Of a DNA stretch of 64,000 nt, positions 24,211-32,411 are shown in pieces (position 1 is the first letter of the stretch; every line of letters begins with the position of its first letter). Both the position numbers and the translations under genes were made by a program. The stretch comes from Hallella multisaccharivorax DSM 17128 (lineage in GTDB: Bacteria > Bacteroidota > Bacteroidia > Bacteroidales > Bacteroidaceae), in NCBI RefSeq assembly GCF_000218235.1, contig NZ_GL945017.1:2526902-2590901 (forward strand), written 5' to 3'. The notes below the pieces were generated by a model. It was given only the letters and a program-made list of their open reading frames with translations. It had not been told where the DNA came from and ran no database searches.

Positions 24211-25473
24211 TCACATTCTCCGCAGCATGTCGTCCATCTGGCTGATGGCCCGGCGCATAGTGTCAACGGAAAGGTTGTTCTCATTGGCCACGAGATAGCG
24301 CAGGTGCTTGATGCGGCGTGCCACGTCCTCATAAGACAGGGCAGTGCGCTCGGCGAGGACCGTGAAGAGATGGTCGTCATGGTCGAGAGCCTCGACATCC
24401 ACACCGGCCGTTCGGCGCAGGGCATTGGCAAAGAGCGCCCATTTACGGCGTACGAGAGCCGTGCGGTCATGGCGCAGGTAGAACAGCGTGCCGACGAGCT
24501 GCGTGAACTCCAGGGTATGGTTCACCGGCGACGCCGTCACAGGAATGACGCGCTGGCGGCGGCGAGCCGTGAAGACAAAGAAGAGCAGCAGCACCGCCAC
24601 CGAGAGGTACAACGCCCAACGCAGCGGTGTAAACTGCAACAGCACGCGCAGGGGCGTCTGGCTCAGGGCCTGCTTCTCGTCCGTCGTTTCCTGCTGTGTC
24701 AGTCGTACCACCTTACGGCCGGCCACGCCGCTCATCAGGCGGAAGAGCAGGGCGGAGTGATCGCCTACCACTGTGCCGTAGTTGGAGAAGAGCAGAGGCA
24801 TGGAGACCAGGGTGAGTCGGCCGCGACCCATGCGGCGCGTGGCAGCAAGCACAGTATGTTTTTTCTGCGTATTGGTAGCCGGATGGCCTGCCAATACTTC
24901 CCAGCGCACGCTGTCAACGATGGAGACCTGGCTGCCCGTCATGGCATAGAGCACGCGGTAACGATGCGCAGGATAGCCGTTGGCACCTTTATGCCACGTA
25001 GCGATCTCCTGAATCGATGCTCCTGTGCTGAGATAGCGCTGGGCATCCTGCAGAGAAAAGGAGTCATAGCCCCGCATGGTCGCCCCGAAGGCTTTTGCGA
25101 CGGCGGCGGTGTCGGCTCCCGATGCGTCCAGACTGTTAGCCACAAGCATGACGTGCTGACCACGGGCCGTAAGCCGCTTAATGGCATCGATATCGAGGCT
25201 GTCGAGCGGCGGATAAGTATTGGTGAGGCGCAGGATGTTGCAGGTTGAGTCTTTGCTCAGCGCCATCTGCGTTAAGGTAGTCCTGCGCGCCTCGTAGCCC
25301 TTGGGCAGAGCCTGGCGCATGACACTGTCCATGACCCAACAGCCAAAAGGATTGCGGTCGACGGGCGAGAAGGTCACACCCCACTCAAACTTACGGGGCA
25401 TCTGGAGCTGCAACGCAAAGACAAGCAGCGTCACGGTGACAATGCCGATGATGAATTTCCGGTTGACCATCAT
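24211..25473 (-). CDS. DUF4350 domain membrane protein
   Basis: The 420-residue product has one N-terminal membrane segment (KFIIGIVTVTLLVFALQLQMP) and a second near residues 280-300 (WALYLSVAVLLLFFVFTARRRQR). Between them lies the DUF4350 region, which recalls a glutamine-amidotransferase-like fold (RGQHVMLVANSLDASG). The C-terminal cytosolic part begins TASPVNHTLEFTQLVGTLFYLRHDRTALVR in the way of this family. Its stop overlaps nothing, but its start overlaps the stop of the upstream DUF4129 gene by 4 bp, so translation is coupled. It belongs to the MoxR cluster; function unknown. Confidence 0.8.
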   Translation of the reverse strand: MMVNRKFIIGIVTVTLLVFALQLQMPRKFEWGVTFSPVDRNPFGCWVMDSVMRQALPKGYEARRTTLTQMALSKDSTCNILRLTNTYPPLDSLDIDAIKRLTARGQHVMLVANSLDASGADTAAVAKAFGATMRGYDSFSLQDAQRYLSTGASIQEIATWHKGANGYPAHRYRVLYAMTGSQVSIVDSVRWEVLAGHPATNTQKKHTVLAATRRMGRGRLTLVSMPLLFSNYGTVVGDHSALLFRLMSGVAGRKVVRLTQQETTDEKQALSQTPLRVLLQFTPLRWALYLSVAVLLLFFVFTARRRQRVIPVTASPVNHTLEFTQLVGTLFYLRHDRTALVRRKWALFANALRRTAGVDVEALDHDDHLFTVLAERTALSYEDVARRIKHLRYLVANENNLSVDTMRRAISQMDDMLRRM

Positions 25474-26087
25474 GCCTCGCCTCCTTTCCCTAAGACCTGC
25501 TGCGCAAGGCGTGCCATCTCGTCAGCCATGGCCTCGTCGGCGACGAAGCCGCCATAGCGCACCCGCAGGAAGTGGCGCGTCATTACGCGGAAAGGCTCCG
25601 TGGTCACCTCACGGGTATACTGTGTGGGCGTCTTCGACGGTCGCCAGTCGATGCGGCCGTCGTCGGCCAGTGCCCGCAGCGTCTGCAGATAGCGCAGACG
25701 CACCACACACCGCCAGTCGCGTGCGGCAAGGGCTTCGCCGATGGACGCCTCGAAGTCCACACCATAGATATTGTCCTCATTGGCCGGCTCATTGGTGGAA
25801 ACAGTGACATCCTTATAAAACAAGGCCGAGCGGCGGTGGATGAAAATACCAATGATGACCAACAACACTACAACAGCAAGGGCAATCCAGACACCCACAG
25901 GGATGTTGGAAAGTCCAAAGAGATCGTCTCTGTGGTGGCGGAGATACGCACCTAAATGCTTCCCAAGCCAGTCCCACACGCTGAAGTCGCTTTCATACAG
26001 CTCACGCGTGTAGTCGTAGTCGGCATCCATACGGAAAGTATGGAGCGCGGTGGTGTCGGGTCTGAGGGTATCAGCAACTATCGACAT
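25470..26087 (-). CDS. DUF4129 domain membrane protein
   Basis: The 205-residue product has one membrane segment at about 66-87 (VWIALAVVVLLVIIGIFIH) and a C-terminal helical domain with the DUF4129 pattern AARDWRCVVRLRYLQTLRALADDGRIDWRPSKTPTQYTRE and RYGGF. DUF4129 domains also occur at the end of some membrane-bound transglutaminases; here it stands alone. It overlaps the DUF4350 gene by 4 bp and follows the next membrane protein by 15 bp. Confidence 0.8.
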   Translation of the reverse strand: MSIVADTLRPDTTALHTFRMDADYDYTRELYESDFSVWDWLGKHLGAYLRHHRDDLFGLSNIPVGVWIALAVVVLLVIIGIFIHRRSALFYKDVTVSTNEPANEDNIYGVDFEASIGEALAARDWRCVVRLRYLQTLRALADDGRIDWRPSKTPTQYTREVTTEPFRVMTRHFLRVRYGGFVADEAMADEMARLAQQVLGKGGEA

Positions 26088-26102
26088 GGAAAAGAATGGG
26101 AA

Positions 26103-27002
26103 TCAGAGTTCTTCGAAATCGTCGATGCGCTCTTCCACTGTCACGTTGTCGAACTTCTCAGCGGCATGGCCGTACTGATAAGCAAGGGCGATGAATACTG
26201 GAAGCGAAAAGAGATTGGCGAAGAAGGCAGTGAGCACACTGACTAAAAAGGTGCCCAGACTATAGAGCAGGCTACTGGTGCTGGCCATGGCACCGGGGAA
26301 GAGGAAGCCCTTGGCCGCCATCATGATCATGGCCGGCAACATCATCAGTGAGGACACGAAATAGACTGCAAAGCCCATGACTATCAGCAGTTTGAACATG
26401 CCGCCCCATGTCTTGAAACCATAGCGATAGCCTTTCACGAAGGCGCTGAATACCGGTGTGTCGTCCTCAAACAGATAAGTCGGTATGAAGAGAGCTACGG
26501 GAAACAGGAAGACCATCACGGGAATAAGCGCAAGAACCAACGCAATGGGACTGATCATGGCAAAGAACACGCATATACCGATGACCACCACCTCGACGAG
26601 AAGCAACACGAGCAACGCCACAACCGAGCGCTTCAGGAAGTGCAGCAAGGTGGGGTTGAACTCACGCAGGGTGAGCGTAGCGATACCCTCATCACTCCGG
26701 TCGTAGCACTTCATCAAGCCATAGACCACCGACATCATTATCAGCGACAGCAGCATAGAGCCGCCTATGAGTAGCCCCATACTACCAAAAGGCAGACCGT
26801 CTATGGATGTTGCCCCACTCGCGGCATTCTGGAAAGCCCACTGGTAGTAATTGGTGAGGCCGAAACTCTGCAGAAGAGACAGCGGAAGGATGAAATAGAG
26901 CGACATGCGGAACAGCACTCGCCAATTCTGGTTGCAGAAATCGATGGTAGCGGAGAACTTTTCGCTGAATGTGCGGACACAGTACAAAGGAATCTTATTC
27001 AT
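26103..27002 (-). CDS. Polytopic membrane protein of the MoxR cluster
   Basis: The 299-residue product has about six hydrophobic segments after a cytosolic start MNKIPLYCVRTFSEKFSATI. The segments include LFRMSLYFILPLSLLQ, LLIGGSMLLSLIMMSVVYGL, VVALLVLLLVEVVVIGICVFF and ALILVLALIPVMVFLFPVALF-type stretches. I do not recognise a named domain with certainty; it resembles the DUF975/glycerophosphodiesterase-membrane-domain type. The start at 27002 is chosen because it overlaps the SpoIIM-like stop by 8 bp (ATG inside the preceding gene's end), as expected for coupled translation; the open frame extends to 27131 within that gene. Confidence 0.75.
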   Translation of the reverse strand: MNKIPLYCVRTFSEKFSATIDFCNQNWRVLFRMSLYFILPLSLLQSFGLTNYYQWAFQNAASGATSIDGLPFGSMGLLIGGSMLLSLIMMSVVYGLMKCYDRSDEGIATLTLREFNPTLLHFLKRSVVALLVLLLVEVVVIGICVFFAMISPIALVLALIPVMVFLFPVALFIPTYLFEDDTPVFSAFVKGYRYGFKTWGGMFKLLIVMGFAVYFVSSLMMLPAMIMMAAKGFLFPGAMASTSSLLYSLGTFLVSVLTAFFANLFSLPVFIALAYQYGHAAEKFDNVTVEERIDDFEEL

Positions 27003-27978
27003 AATGAGTTGTTGTTGTATCAGTGTGTGACTTGTGGTGCACACGGAAAGGCAGCACCACATAATAATAAATGACAAACGCCGCCGAAAGCAGAATAATG
27101 CCCAGGCGGACAAAGGCAGGCAAGTCAGCATGTCGGGTGATGAAACTCTCGATGAAACCGGCCACGATGAATACCGGCACGGTGCTGACGACGATCTTCA
27201 GGCCCCGTTTGGCTGCGATGCGCAATGAATAGAGCCGCGAGTAGGTGCCGGGGAAAAGCCAACCGTTGCCCAAGGCCAGGCCCGCCGTGCCCGCCACCAC
27301 GATGGCCGAGAGTTCTAAAGTGCCGTGGAGCATCGTGGTCAGCAGCACCGAGCCCAACAGATGTTGCTGGGCAAAGAACGTGTCGAAGCAGCCGATCATG
27401 ATGCCGTTGTAGAACAATCCCATGCCCGTGACAATACTTGTCAGCAGGCCCATGACGAAGAGGCGCAGGGCCACGAGGATATTGTTGACCGTGATGGAGC
27501 CGAACATCGACAGCTCAGCCTCATTGCCATAGACGCCCATAGGCTTGCCGGCGGCGATGTTGGCCTGCGTCATGTCCATGTAACTATCGCCAAGGATGAG
27601 CCGACAGAAGTCGGGATCGACTCTTTGGGAGAATGCCCCGATGGCCACACTGAGGATAAAGATAAGGAAGGAAGCCAAAAGCAGGCGGCGGGCCTCGTAG
27701 AGCGTCAGCGGCACCTCATGCGTCCAGAACGTGAAGAAGCGGCGTGAACGCTCACGCTTGTTGCGGTAGAGCACATTGTGGAGCGAGGCAGAGAGCCCGT
27801 TGAGATAGACCGTAACGCGCGAGTCGGGATAATGGGTCTGCGCGAAACTCAGGTCAGCGGTGATGTCAACATAGGTCTCGGCAAGCTCGTCAGGCGAGGA
27901 GGCAGCGGCCTGATCGGCCACCGTCTCGGCACGCTCCCACTTGGAAATATTGTCGCGTATGAATTGTTGTTCGCGCAA
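26995..27978 (-). CDS. SpoIIM-like (DUF95) membrane protein
   Basis: The 327-residue product begins with a cytosolic helical part (MREQQFIRDNISKWERAE, YVDITADLSFAQTHYPDS) and has several membrane helices (LLASFLIFILSVAIGAFSQ, VALRLFVMGLLTSIVTGMGLFYNG, and others). LLTTMLHGTLELSAIVVAG matches the conserved histidine-containing segment of stage II sporulation protein M-like proteins. Outside endospore formers such genes occur in MoxR/DUF58/RDD clusters, as here; the role is not known. It is the first gene of the minus-strand run, with a -7 box TAATTTTG at 28016-28009, facing the RDD gene. Confidence 0.85.
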   Translation of the reverse strand: MREQQFIRDNISKWERAETVADQAAASSPDELAETYVDITADLSFAQTHYPDSRVTVYLNGLSASLHNVLYRNKRERSRRFFTFWTHEVPLTLYEARRLLLASFLIFILSVAIGAFSQRVDPDFCRLILGDSYMDMTQANIAAGKPMGVYGNEAELSMFGSITVNNILVALRLFVMGLLTSIVTGMGLFYNGIMIGCFDTFFAQQHLLGSVLLTTMLHGTLELSAIVVAGTAGLALGNGWLFPGTYSRLYSLRIAAKRGLKIVVSTVPVFIVAGFIESFITRHADLPAFVRLGIILLSAAFVIYYYVVLPFRVHHKSHTDTTTTHYE

Positions 27979-28028
27979 GGGTTGTCAGTTTTTTTGTCTT
28001 TAATGCCGCAAAATTAATAAAAAGTCGC

Positions 28029-28036
28029 TACTTTTG
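28029..28036 (+). promoter_or_regulatory. -7 element of the RDD gene promoter
   Basis: TACTTTTG matches TAnnTTTG 18 bp before the RDD start codon. No clear -33 box is visible. It lies beside the minus-strand -7 box of the divergent SpoIIM-like gene (28009-28016). Confidence 0.4.
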
Positions 28037-28054
28037 CAACATAAAACTGGAAAA

Positions 28055-28762
28055 ATGAGCAATACAGACATCATCACGGGACAATATGTTCGCATCCGGC
28101 AAACAGCGGCGAGCTTAGGCGACCGCTTCTCTGCCATGACTACCGACATGCTCCTCATCAGCACCTACGTCTTTCTCACCACTTCCGCCATGTCCTTGAT
28201 ACCGGAGAAGCTTGCCAACTTCGTGCTCATTGCCTTTATCATCGTGCCTTGTCTGAGCTACCCGTTGATCTGCGAGTATTTCTTCCGCGGACAGTCCATC
28301 GGGAAGTTCTTCTGCCACATGCGCGTCATCTCGGCCGACGGTACGCGCCCCACCATCGGTCAGCTGCTTCTCCGCTGGGTCTTCCTATGGGTGGACATCG
28401 GCGTGTTGTGCATCGGCGTGCTGCCCATTCTCCTTACGGCACGCCATCAGCGTTTTGGCGACATGGCGGCCGGTACCATGGTTATCAAGGAAGAGAGTTA
28501 TAAGAAATGGCACGAGGCGCTCGACAATTTCTATTACCTCTCACCCAACTACCGTCCGGTCTATCCACAGGCCATGCAGCTCAGCGACGGCCAGGCCGAC
28601 CTCATCCGCCGCACGCTCTATGCGCCGGCGGGCTACGACGAGGGGCAGGTGGGCAGGCTCGCTGGAAAAGTAAGCCGCTTCCTGCAGGTCAACCCGACGG
28701 GTGACAAGGCACAGTTTCTCACCACTATTCTCAACGACTACCAGTACTATACGCTGCACTGA
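28055..28762 (+). CDS. RDD-family membrane protein
   Basis: The 235-residue product has the RDD start (LGDRFSAMTTDMLLISTYVF, with the R-D pair before the first helix), further helices (LANFVLIAFIIVPCLSYPLIC and WVFLWVDIGVLCIGVLPILLT) and FRGQSIGKFFCHMRVI, the conserved family loop, plus RHQRFGDMAAGTMVIKE. The C-terminal third is soluble. RDD proteins lie in MoxR/DUF58/SpoIIM clusters in many bacteria; here it is divergent from the rest. It may take part in transport, but no substrate can be named. Confidence 0.88.
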   Translation: MSNTDIITGQYVRIRQTAASLGDRFSAMTTDMLLISTYVFLTTSAMSLIPEKLANFVLIAFIIVPCLSYPLICEYFFRGQSIGKFFCHMRVISADGTRPTIGQLLLRWVFLWVDIGVLCIGVLPILLTARHQRFGDMAAGTMVIKEESYKKWHEALDNFYYLSPNYRPVYPQAMQLSDGQADLIRRTLYAPAGYDEGQVGRLAGKVSRFLQVNPTGDKAQFLTTILNDYQYYTLH

Positions 28763-28832
28763 TGGCCGGTTTGCCCTTTTCAGAAAGACCATAATAAAAA
28801 CAGAAAGAAACTGGCGGCATCACCTCTTATTG

Positions 28833-30461
28833 TCATTTGAAGCGGCACAACCGCCGTACATCTTCCTCAAAGCAGTCCTTGTTGACAGCCTTGCTCTTCA
28901 GCGACCAACGATAATTATAGATGGTCTGCGGTGAATAGAAAAGCAGGTTAGCCATCTCGGATGAGTCTCTTACGCCCAACCGGATAAGTGCCCCGATACG
29001 TAATTCTGATGTCAACGCCAGTTCATCGGACAAGAGAATCTGCGCATCTGGGCGCAACAGCGCGTTGAACTCTGTCACAAAAGTCGGGTACAACTGCAAG
29101 AATGCCTTGTCGAAATGTCGCAGGAAGCTTTCCGCCTCTTCCTTCGACAGCTCCGACCCCGATAGCTTGCTCTGCAGGTCACGCACTTGGTTCGATTTTA
29201 TCTTCCTGTTTACCAATGTCTTAAAGCTATGAAAACGCTCTATGTATTTTTCGCACAAGTCGATATACACCTTTGCTAACCCTTCCCGCTTGGCATTGAC
29301 ATCAAGCAACTGACGGTTCTTTTCCTCTATCTCGATGTTGAGCAAGTCAAGATTCTCATTACTTTTTCTCAAACTGCACCTGTTGTCATTCAGCTTCTTG
29401 TTCTGCCGATAGAGAAAATAGGTGAGCAGGAAAACGCCGATCAAGAGCACAGTCATTCCGGTAAGAATCAGGCGCAGGGTCCGGTTGCTCTGCGTGAGCA
29501 TCTGCTGGTAAGCCCCGATGATGGATGGCCAGCTTCGCGCCACACCCAGTTTGCGCAGGCGGCTGTTATAAGCCTCAGCATCATGCAGGGAGAAGTCGAC
29601 GAACTTTTCAGCCAGCCTGATCTGCCTTCCGGGTTTCTTAAAAGTATGAATGGCCAGCATCTCCATTGCAGCATTCTGCCGTGTGGCGCAACGTATGTCA
29701 CCGATAGCCGATTGTATCAGCCAGCGCTCATAGAGCTCATCCTTGCCTAACTGCTGGTAACAGACTGCCAGGTTGTAGGCACTTTGCGCATATAGCGCGT
29801 CGCCGTACCGGAACGTCTTCACGACACGCTCCCAAAGCGAGACTGCCGTTGAGGTCTTTCCCAAATACTGAAAATACAAGGCCCGATAGAACGGATATAT
29901 CTTACGATAGCGCGGAGTATGCGCCATAGCGTGATTGAGCGCATTCAGCACCTCGGGCTCCATCCTGTGTGAAAACTCACTGTCGCGGTCGTAATCATTC
30001 TGGAAAGTAGCAAACAGATACCTTACATTCCAGTATTCCCGCTGCAAATCCTGAGGAATACCGATAGAGTCGGCCTGATGGATACACGACATCCCCTCAC
30101 CGAAAAAGCCGGCAAGCGACAGCAACAGGCCTCGGTGCATCAAGTTCAGCACCTCATAATGACGGTTATGCACTCGTCTTGCCAACTCCAGACCGCGACG
30201 GATGTACATCATCGCGGAATCGTATTGGAAGTCGTAATAGACCTGGAACAGACGGTCGCAGAGCTCCAATCGCGTGAGCATTTCGTGATAACTACTGTAA
30301 CGCAAGGCGGACCGCAATTCCCCGAGCTGCTTTTCCTTTTTGTCACTGTAGACGTAACTTTTCTCCATCTCACGGGTCAGCATATCAAAATAACGGCTAT
30401 TGTCTGCCTGTATTGACACACAAAGTCCCAAAAGAAAGACGATAAGGAATACCCGTTTCAT
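28833..30461 (-). CDS. DUF6377 membrane-bound regulator with TPR-like sensor and HTH
   Basis: The 542-residue product starts with a signal peptide (MKRVFLIVFLLGLCVSIQA). A periplasmic helical-repeat region follows (about 25-330; YDSAMMYIRRGLELARRVHNR is TPR-like), then one membrane helix (LILTGMTVLLIGVFLLTYFLYR, about 338-359), a coiled coil (SNENLDLLNIEIEEKNRQLL) and a C-terminal part that ends with a LuxR-like helix-turn-helix (VRDSSEMANLLFYSPQTIYN). This is the DUF6377 layout. Such proteins sit beside SusC/SusD loci and are taken to be their regulators. It is divergent from the trehalase-SusC-SusD-GH65 run, so it probably senses the sugar and controls it. A minus-strand -7 box TACCTTTG lies at 30488-30481. 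Confidence 0.85.
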   Translation of the reverse strand: MKRVFLIVFLLGLCVSIQADNSRYFDMLTREMEKSYVYSDKKEKQLGELRSALRYSSYHEMLTRLELCDRLFQVYYDFQYDSAMMYIRRGLELARRVHNRHYEVLNLMHRGLLLSLAGFFGEGMSCIHQADSIGIPQDLQREYWNVRYLFATFQNDYDRDSEFSHRMEPEVLNALNHAMAHTPRYRKIYPFYRALYFQYLGKTSTAVSLWERVVKTFRYGDALYAQSAYNLAVCYQQLGKDELYERWLIQSAIGDIRCATRQNAAMEMLAIHTFKKPGRQIRLAEKFVDFSLHDAEAYNSRLRKLGVARSWPSIIGAYQQMLTQSNRTLRLILTGMTVLLIGVFLLTYFLYRQNKKLNDNRCSLRKSNENLDLLNIEIEEKNRQLLDVNAKREGLAKVYIDLCEKYIERFHSFKTLVNRKIKSNQVRDLQSKLSGSELSKEEAESFLRHFDKAFLQLYPTFVTEFNALLRPDAQILLSDELALTSELRIGALIRLGVRDSSEMANLLFYSPQTIYNYRWSLKSKAVNKDCFEEDVRRLCRFK

Positions 30462-30672
30462 AAGCTCCGGTTTTATGCTGCAAAGGTACGAAGAATAGTT
30501 TGCTGAGGACCATAAATAGCAAGAAAATATAATATTCCCATGTTTTTTATATTCTCCTTTGCCTTATCGTGACAATATTTTAGGACACTATATACCAATC
30601 ATTTATACATATGCATCAAATAACACATCTACTTAGTTGTTCCTTACTTGACAGACGTCAACCTAATTTGCC

Positions 30673-30680
30673 TAACTTTG
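30673..30680 (+). promoter_or_regulatory. -7 element of the trehalase operon promoter
   Basis: TAACTTTG at 30673-30680 matches TAnnTTTG; the ATG at 30716 follows 35 bp later. A weak -33 (CTTG at 30647-30650) lies 22 bp upstream. Confidence 0.5.
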
Positions 30681-30715
30681 CGATATCATTCAAAACCAAT
30701 AGCGCAAAGTTGAAT

Positions 30716-32338
30716 ATGGGAAATGTACCGACCATCCTGACCTTCATCCTGACCATGGCAAGCTGTTTCACAGCCATGGCTCAAAGCCGTAATGTCACTG
30801 CGCTTGCCCTTGCCAAGCCTGTCACCAGCTATGAAAGGCCCATCCAGCTCTATGGACGCTTATATAAGGATGTGATGTCAGCCGACAGTCTTTTCGGTCC
30901 CAACAAACTGCTAAGCGAATCGAAGAGCTTTGCCGATGCCGTGCCACGGTATGACGCCAACACGATATTGGCGGACTACTGCCGCATGGACACCGTCAAC
31001 CTTGCCACGTTTATTACCAGCCATTTCATCCTTCCCACTCTCATAGAGAAGAAATTCACAGAGAAGACCAACATCCACACCACCATCCGCGAGTTGTGGC
31101 ATTTTCTCTCCTGTCCTGCCGATACGGTAGAGCCCGGCACACGCATCATCATGCGGCACCCCTATTTTGTGCCCGGCGGCCGCTTCCGCGAGATGTACTA
31201 CTGGGACAGCTATTTCTCCATGCTCGGCATGTTAGCCGACAATGAGCACGACCTTGTACTCTCCATGTTGGAGAACTTCTCCGACTGCATCCGCCAGTTT
31301 GGCTTCATCCCTAACGGCATGCGTACCTATTATCTCGGTCGTTCGCAGCCGCCATTCTTCTCGTTCATGGTAGAGGATGCCGCAGTAAAATATGGCGACA
31401 GCATCCTGATGCACTACCTGCCCGACATGGTCGCGGAATATCAGTTCTGGATGAAAGGTGCTGACGCAATCTCTGAAAGCCATCCATGCTCACTCCGCGT
31501 TGTACGGATGCCTGAAGGCGAAATCCTCAACCGGTATTATGACAACTACAACACTCCGCGCGAAGAGGCCTGGCGCAACGATGTGGAGCAAGCAGAACTA
31601 TTAAGAGAAAAGAACCCGCAAGCCGACATTCAACAGCTCTACCGCAACCTCCGTGCGGCGGCAGAGAGCGGATACGATTTCAGCAGCCGGTGGATGGCCG
31701 ATGGCCGCAACCTCTACACCATTCAGACGACTGACATCGTGCCCGTAGACCTAAACTGTCTCCTTGTCCATCTTGAGATGACGATTGCCCGTGGCTATCG
31801 CCTCACAGGCGACAAGACCTCAGCCACGCGCTTCGCGAACGCCGCCAAGATGAGAGTCAAAGCCATCAGAGAATATATGTGGTCGGCCGGCGAAGGCTTC
31901 TTCACCGACTACCTCCTCAGCAGCCGGCAGCAGTCGCCACAGCTTTCGCTCGCCGGAGCCTATCCCCTCTACTGCGGTGTGGCAACACGGCAGCAGGCAT
32001 TGCGCACAGAGAAGACCATCAAAGAGAAGTTCCTCAAGAAAGGCGGAGTCGTCACTACACTCGCCCATACCGGACAACAATGGGACGCCCCCAACGGCTG
32101 GGCACCGCTGCAGTGGATCGTCTACAAGGGATTGCAACACTATGGCCGCCGTGCCACCGCCGGCACGCTCCGCAAACGGTGGATGGAGACCTGCAGCAAG
32201 GTGTTCAGCAAGACCGGCAAACTGTTAGAGAAATACGACGTGGAGCGACAAGACCTCACCGGCGGCGGCGAATACGAGAACCAAACCGGATTCGGATGGA
32301 CCAACGGTGTGTACAGGGCTATGGAGAAAGGCCCATAA
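30716..32338 (+). CDS. Periplasmic trehalase, glycoside hydrolase family 37
   Basis: Trehalase splits alpha,alpha-trehalose into two glucose molecules. The 540-residue product carries a signal peptide (MGNVPTILTFILTMASCFTAMAQ) and both GH37 signatures: PGGRFREMYYWDSYF at 153-167 and QWDAPNGWAPLQ at about 455-466. The catalytic acid is probably the Asp of ESGYDFSSRW (near 320) and the catalytic base the Glu within GGGEYENQTGFGWTNG. PNGMRTYYLGRSQPPFFS is also conserved. It leads an operon with SusC, SusD and a GH65 gene. The frame is open up to 30611, but the promoter at 30673 and the signal peptide fix the start at 30716. It could be named treA by function; no paralogue comparison was possible. 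Confidence 0.93.
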   Translation: MGNVPTILTFILTMASCFTAMAQSRNVTALALAKPVTSYERPIQLYGRLYKDVMSADSLFGPNKLLSESKSFADAVPRYDANTILADYCRMDTVNLATFITSHFILPTLIEKKFTEKTNIHTTIRELWHFLSCPADTVEPGTRIIMRHPYFVPGGRFREMYYWDSYFSMLGMLADNEHDLVLSMLENFSDCIRQFGFIPNGMRTYYLGRSQPPFFSFMVEDAAVKYGDSILMHYLPDMVAEYQFWMKGADAISESHPCSLRVVRMPEGEILNRYYDNYNTPREEAWRNDVEQAELLREKNPQADIQQLYRNLRAAAESGYDFSSRWMADGRNLYTIQTTDIVPVDLNCLLVHLEMTIARGYRLTGDKTSATRFANAAKMRVKAIREYMWSAGEGFFTDYLLSSRQQSPQLSLAGAYPLYCGVATRQQALRTEKTIKEKFLKKGGVVTTLAHTGQQWDAPNGWAPLQWIVYKGLQHYGRRATAGTLRKRWMETCSKVFSKTGKLLEKYDVERQDLTGGGEYENQTGFGWTNGVYRAMEKGP

Positions 32339-32411
32339 CCGCAACGCCTTCACCAACGGCACCGCTGACACACAAATACGACAACATCACAAACCTAAAA
32401 ATAACAACTTT

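Noticed and set aside
24304..25248. 314-codon open frame on the plus strand
   Set aside because: Antisense to the DUF4350 gene and without recognisable motifs.
30611..30715. Longer N-terminus for trehalase
   Set aside because: The extra 35 residues lie across the promoter -7 box at 30673-30680 and would hide the signal peptide.
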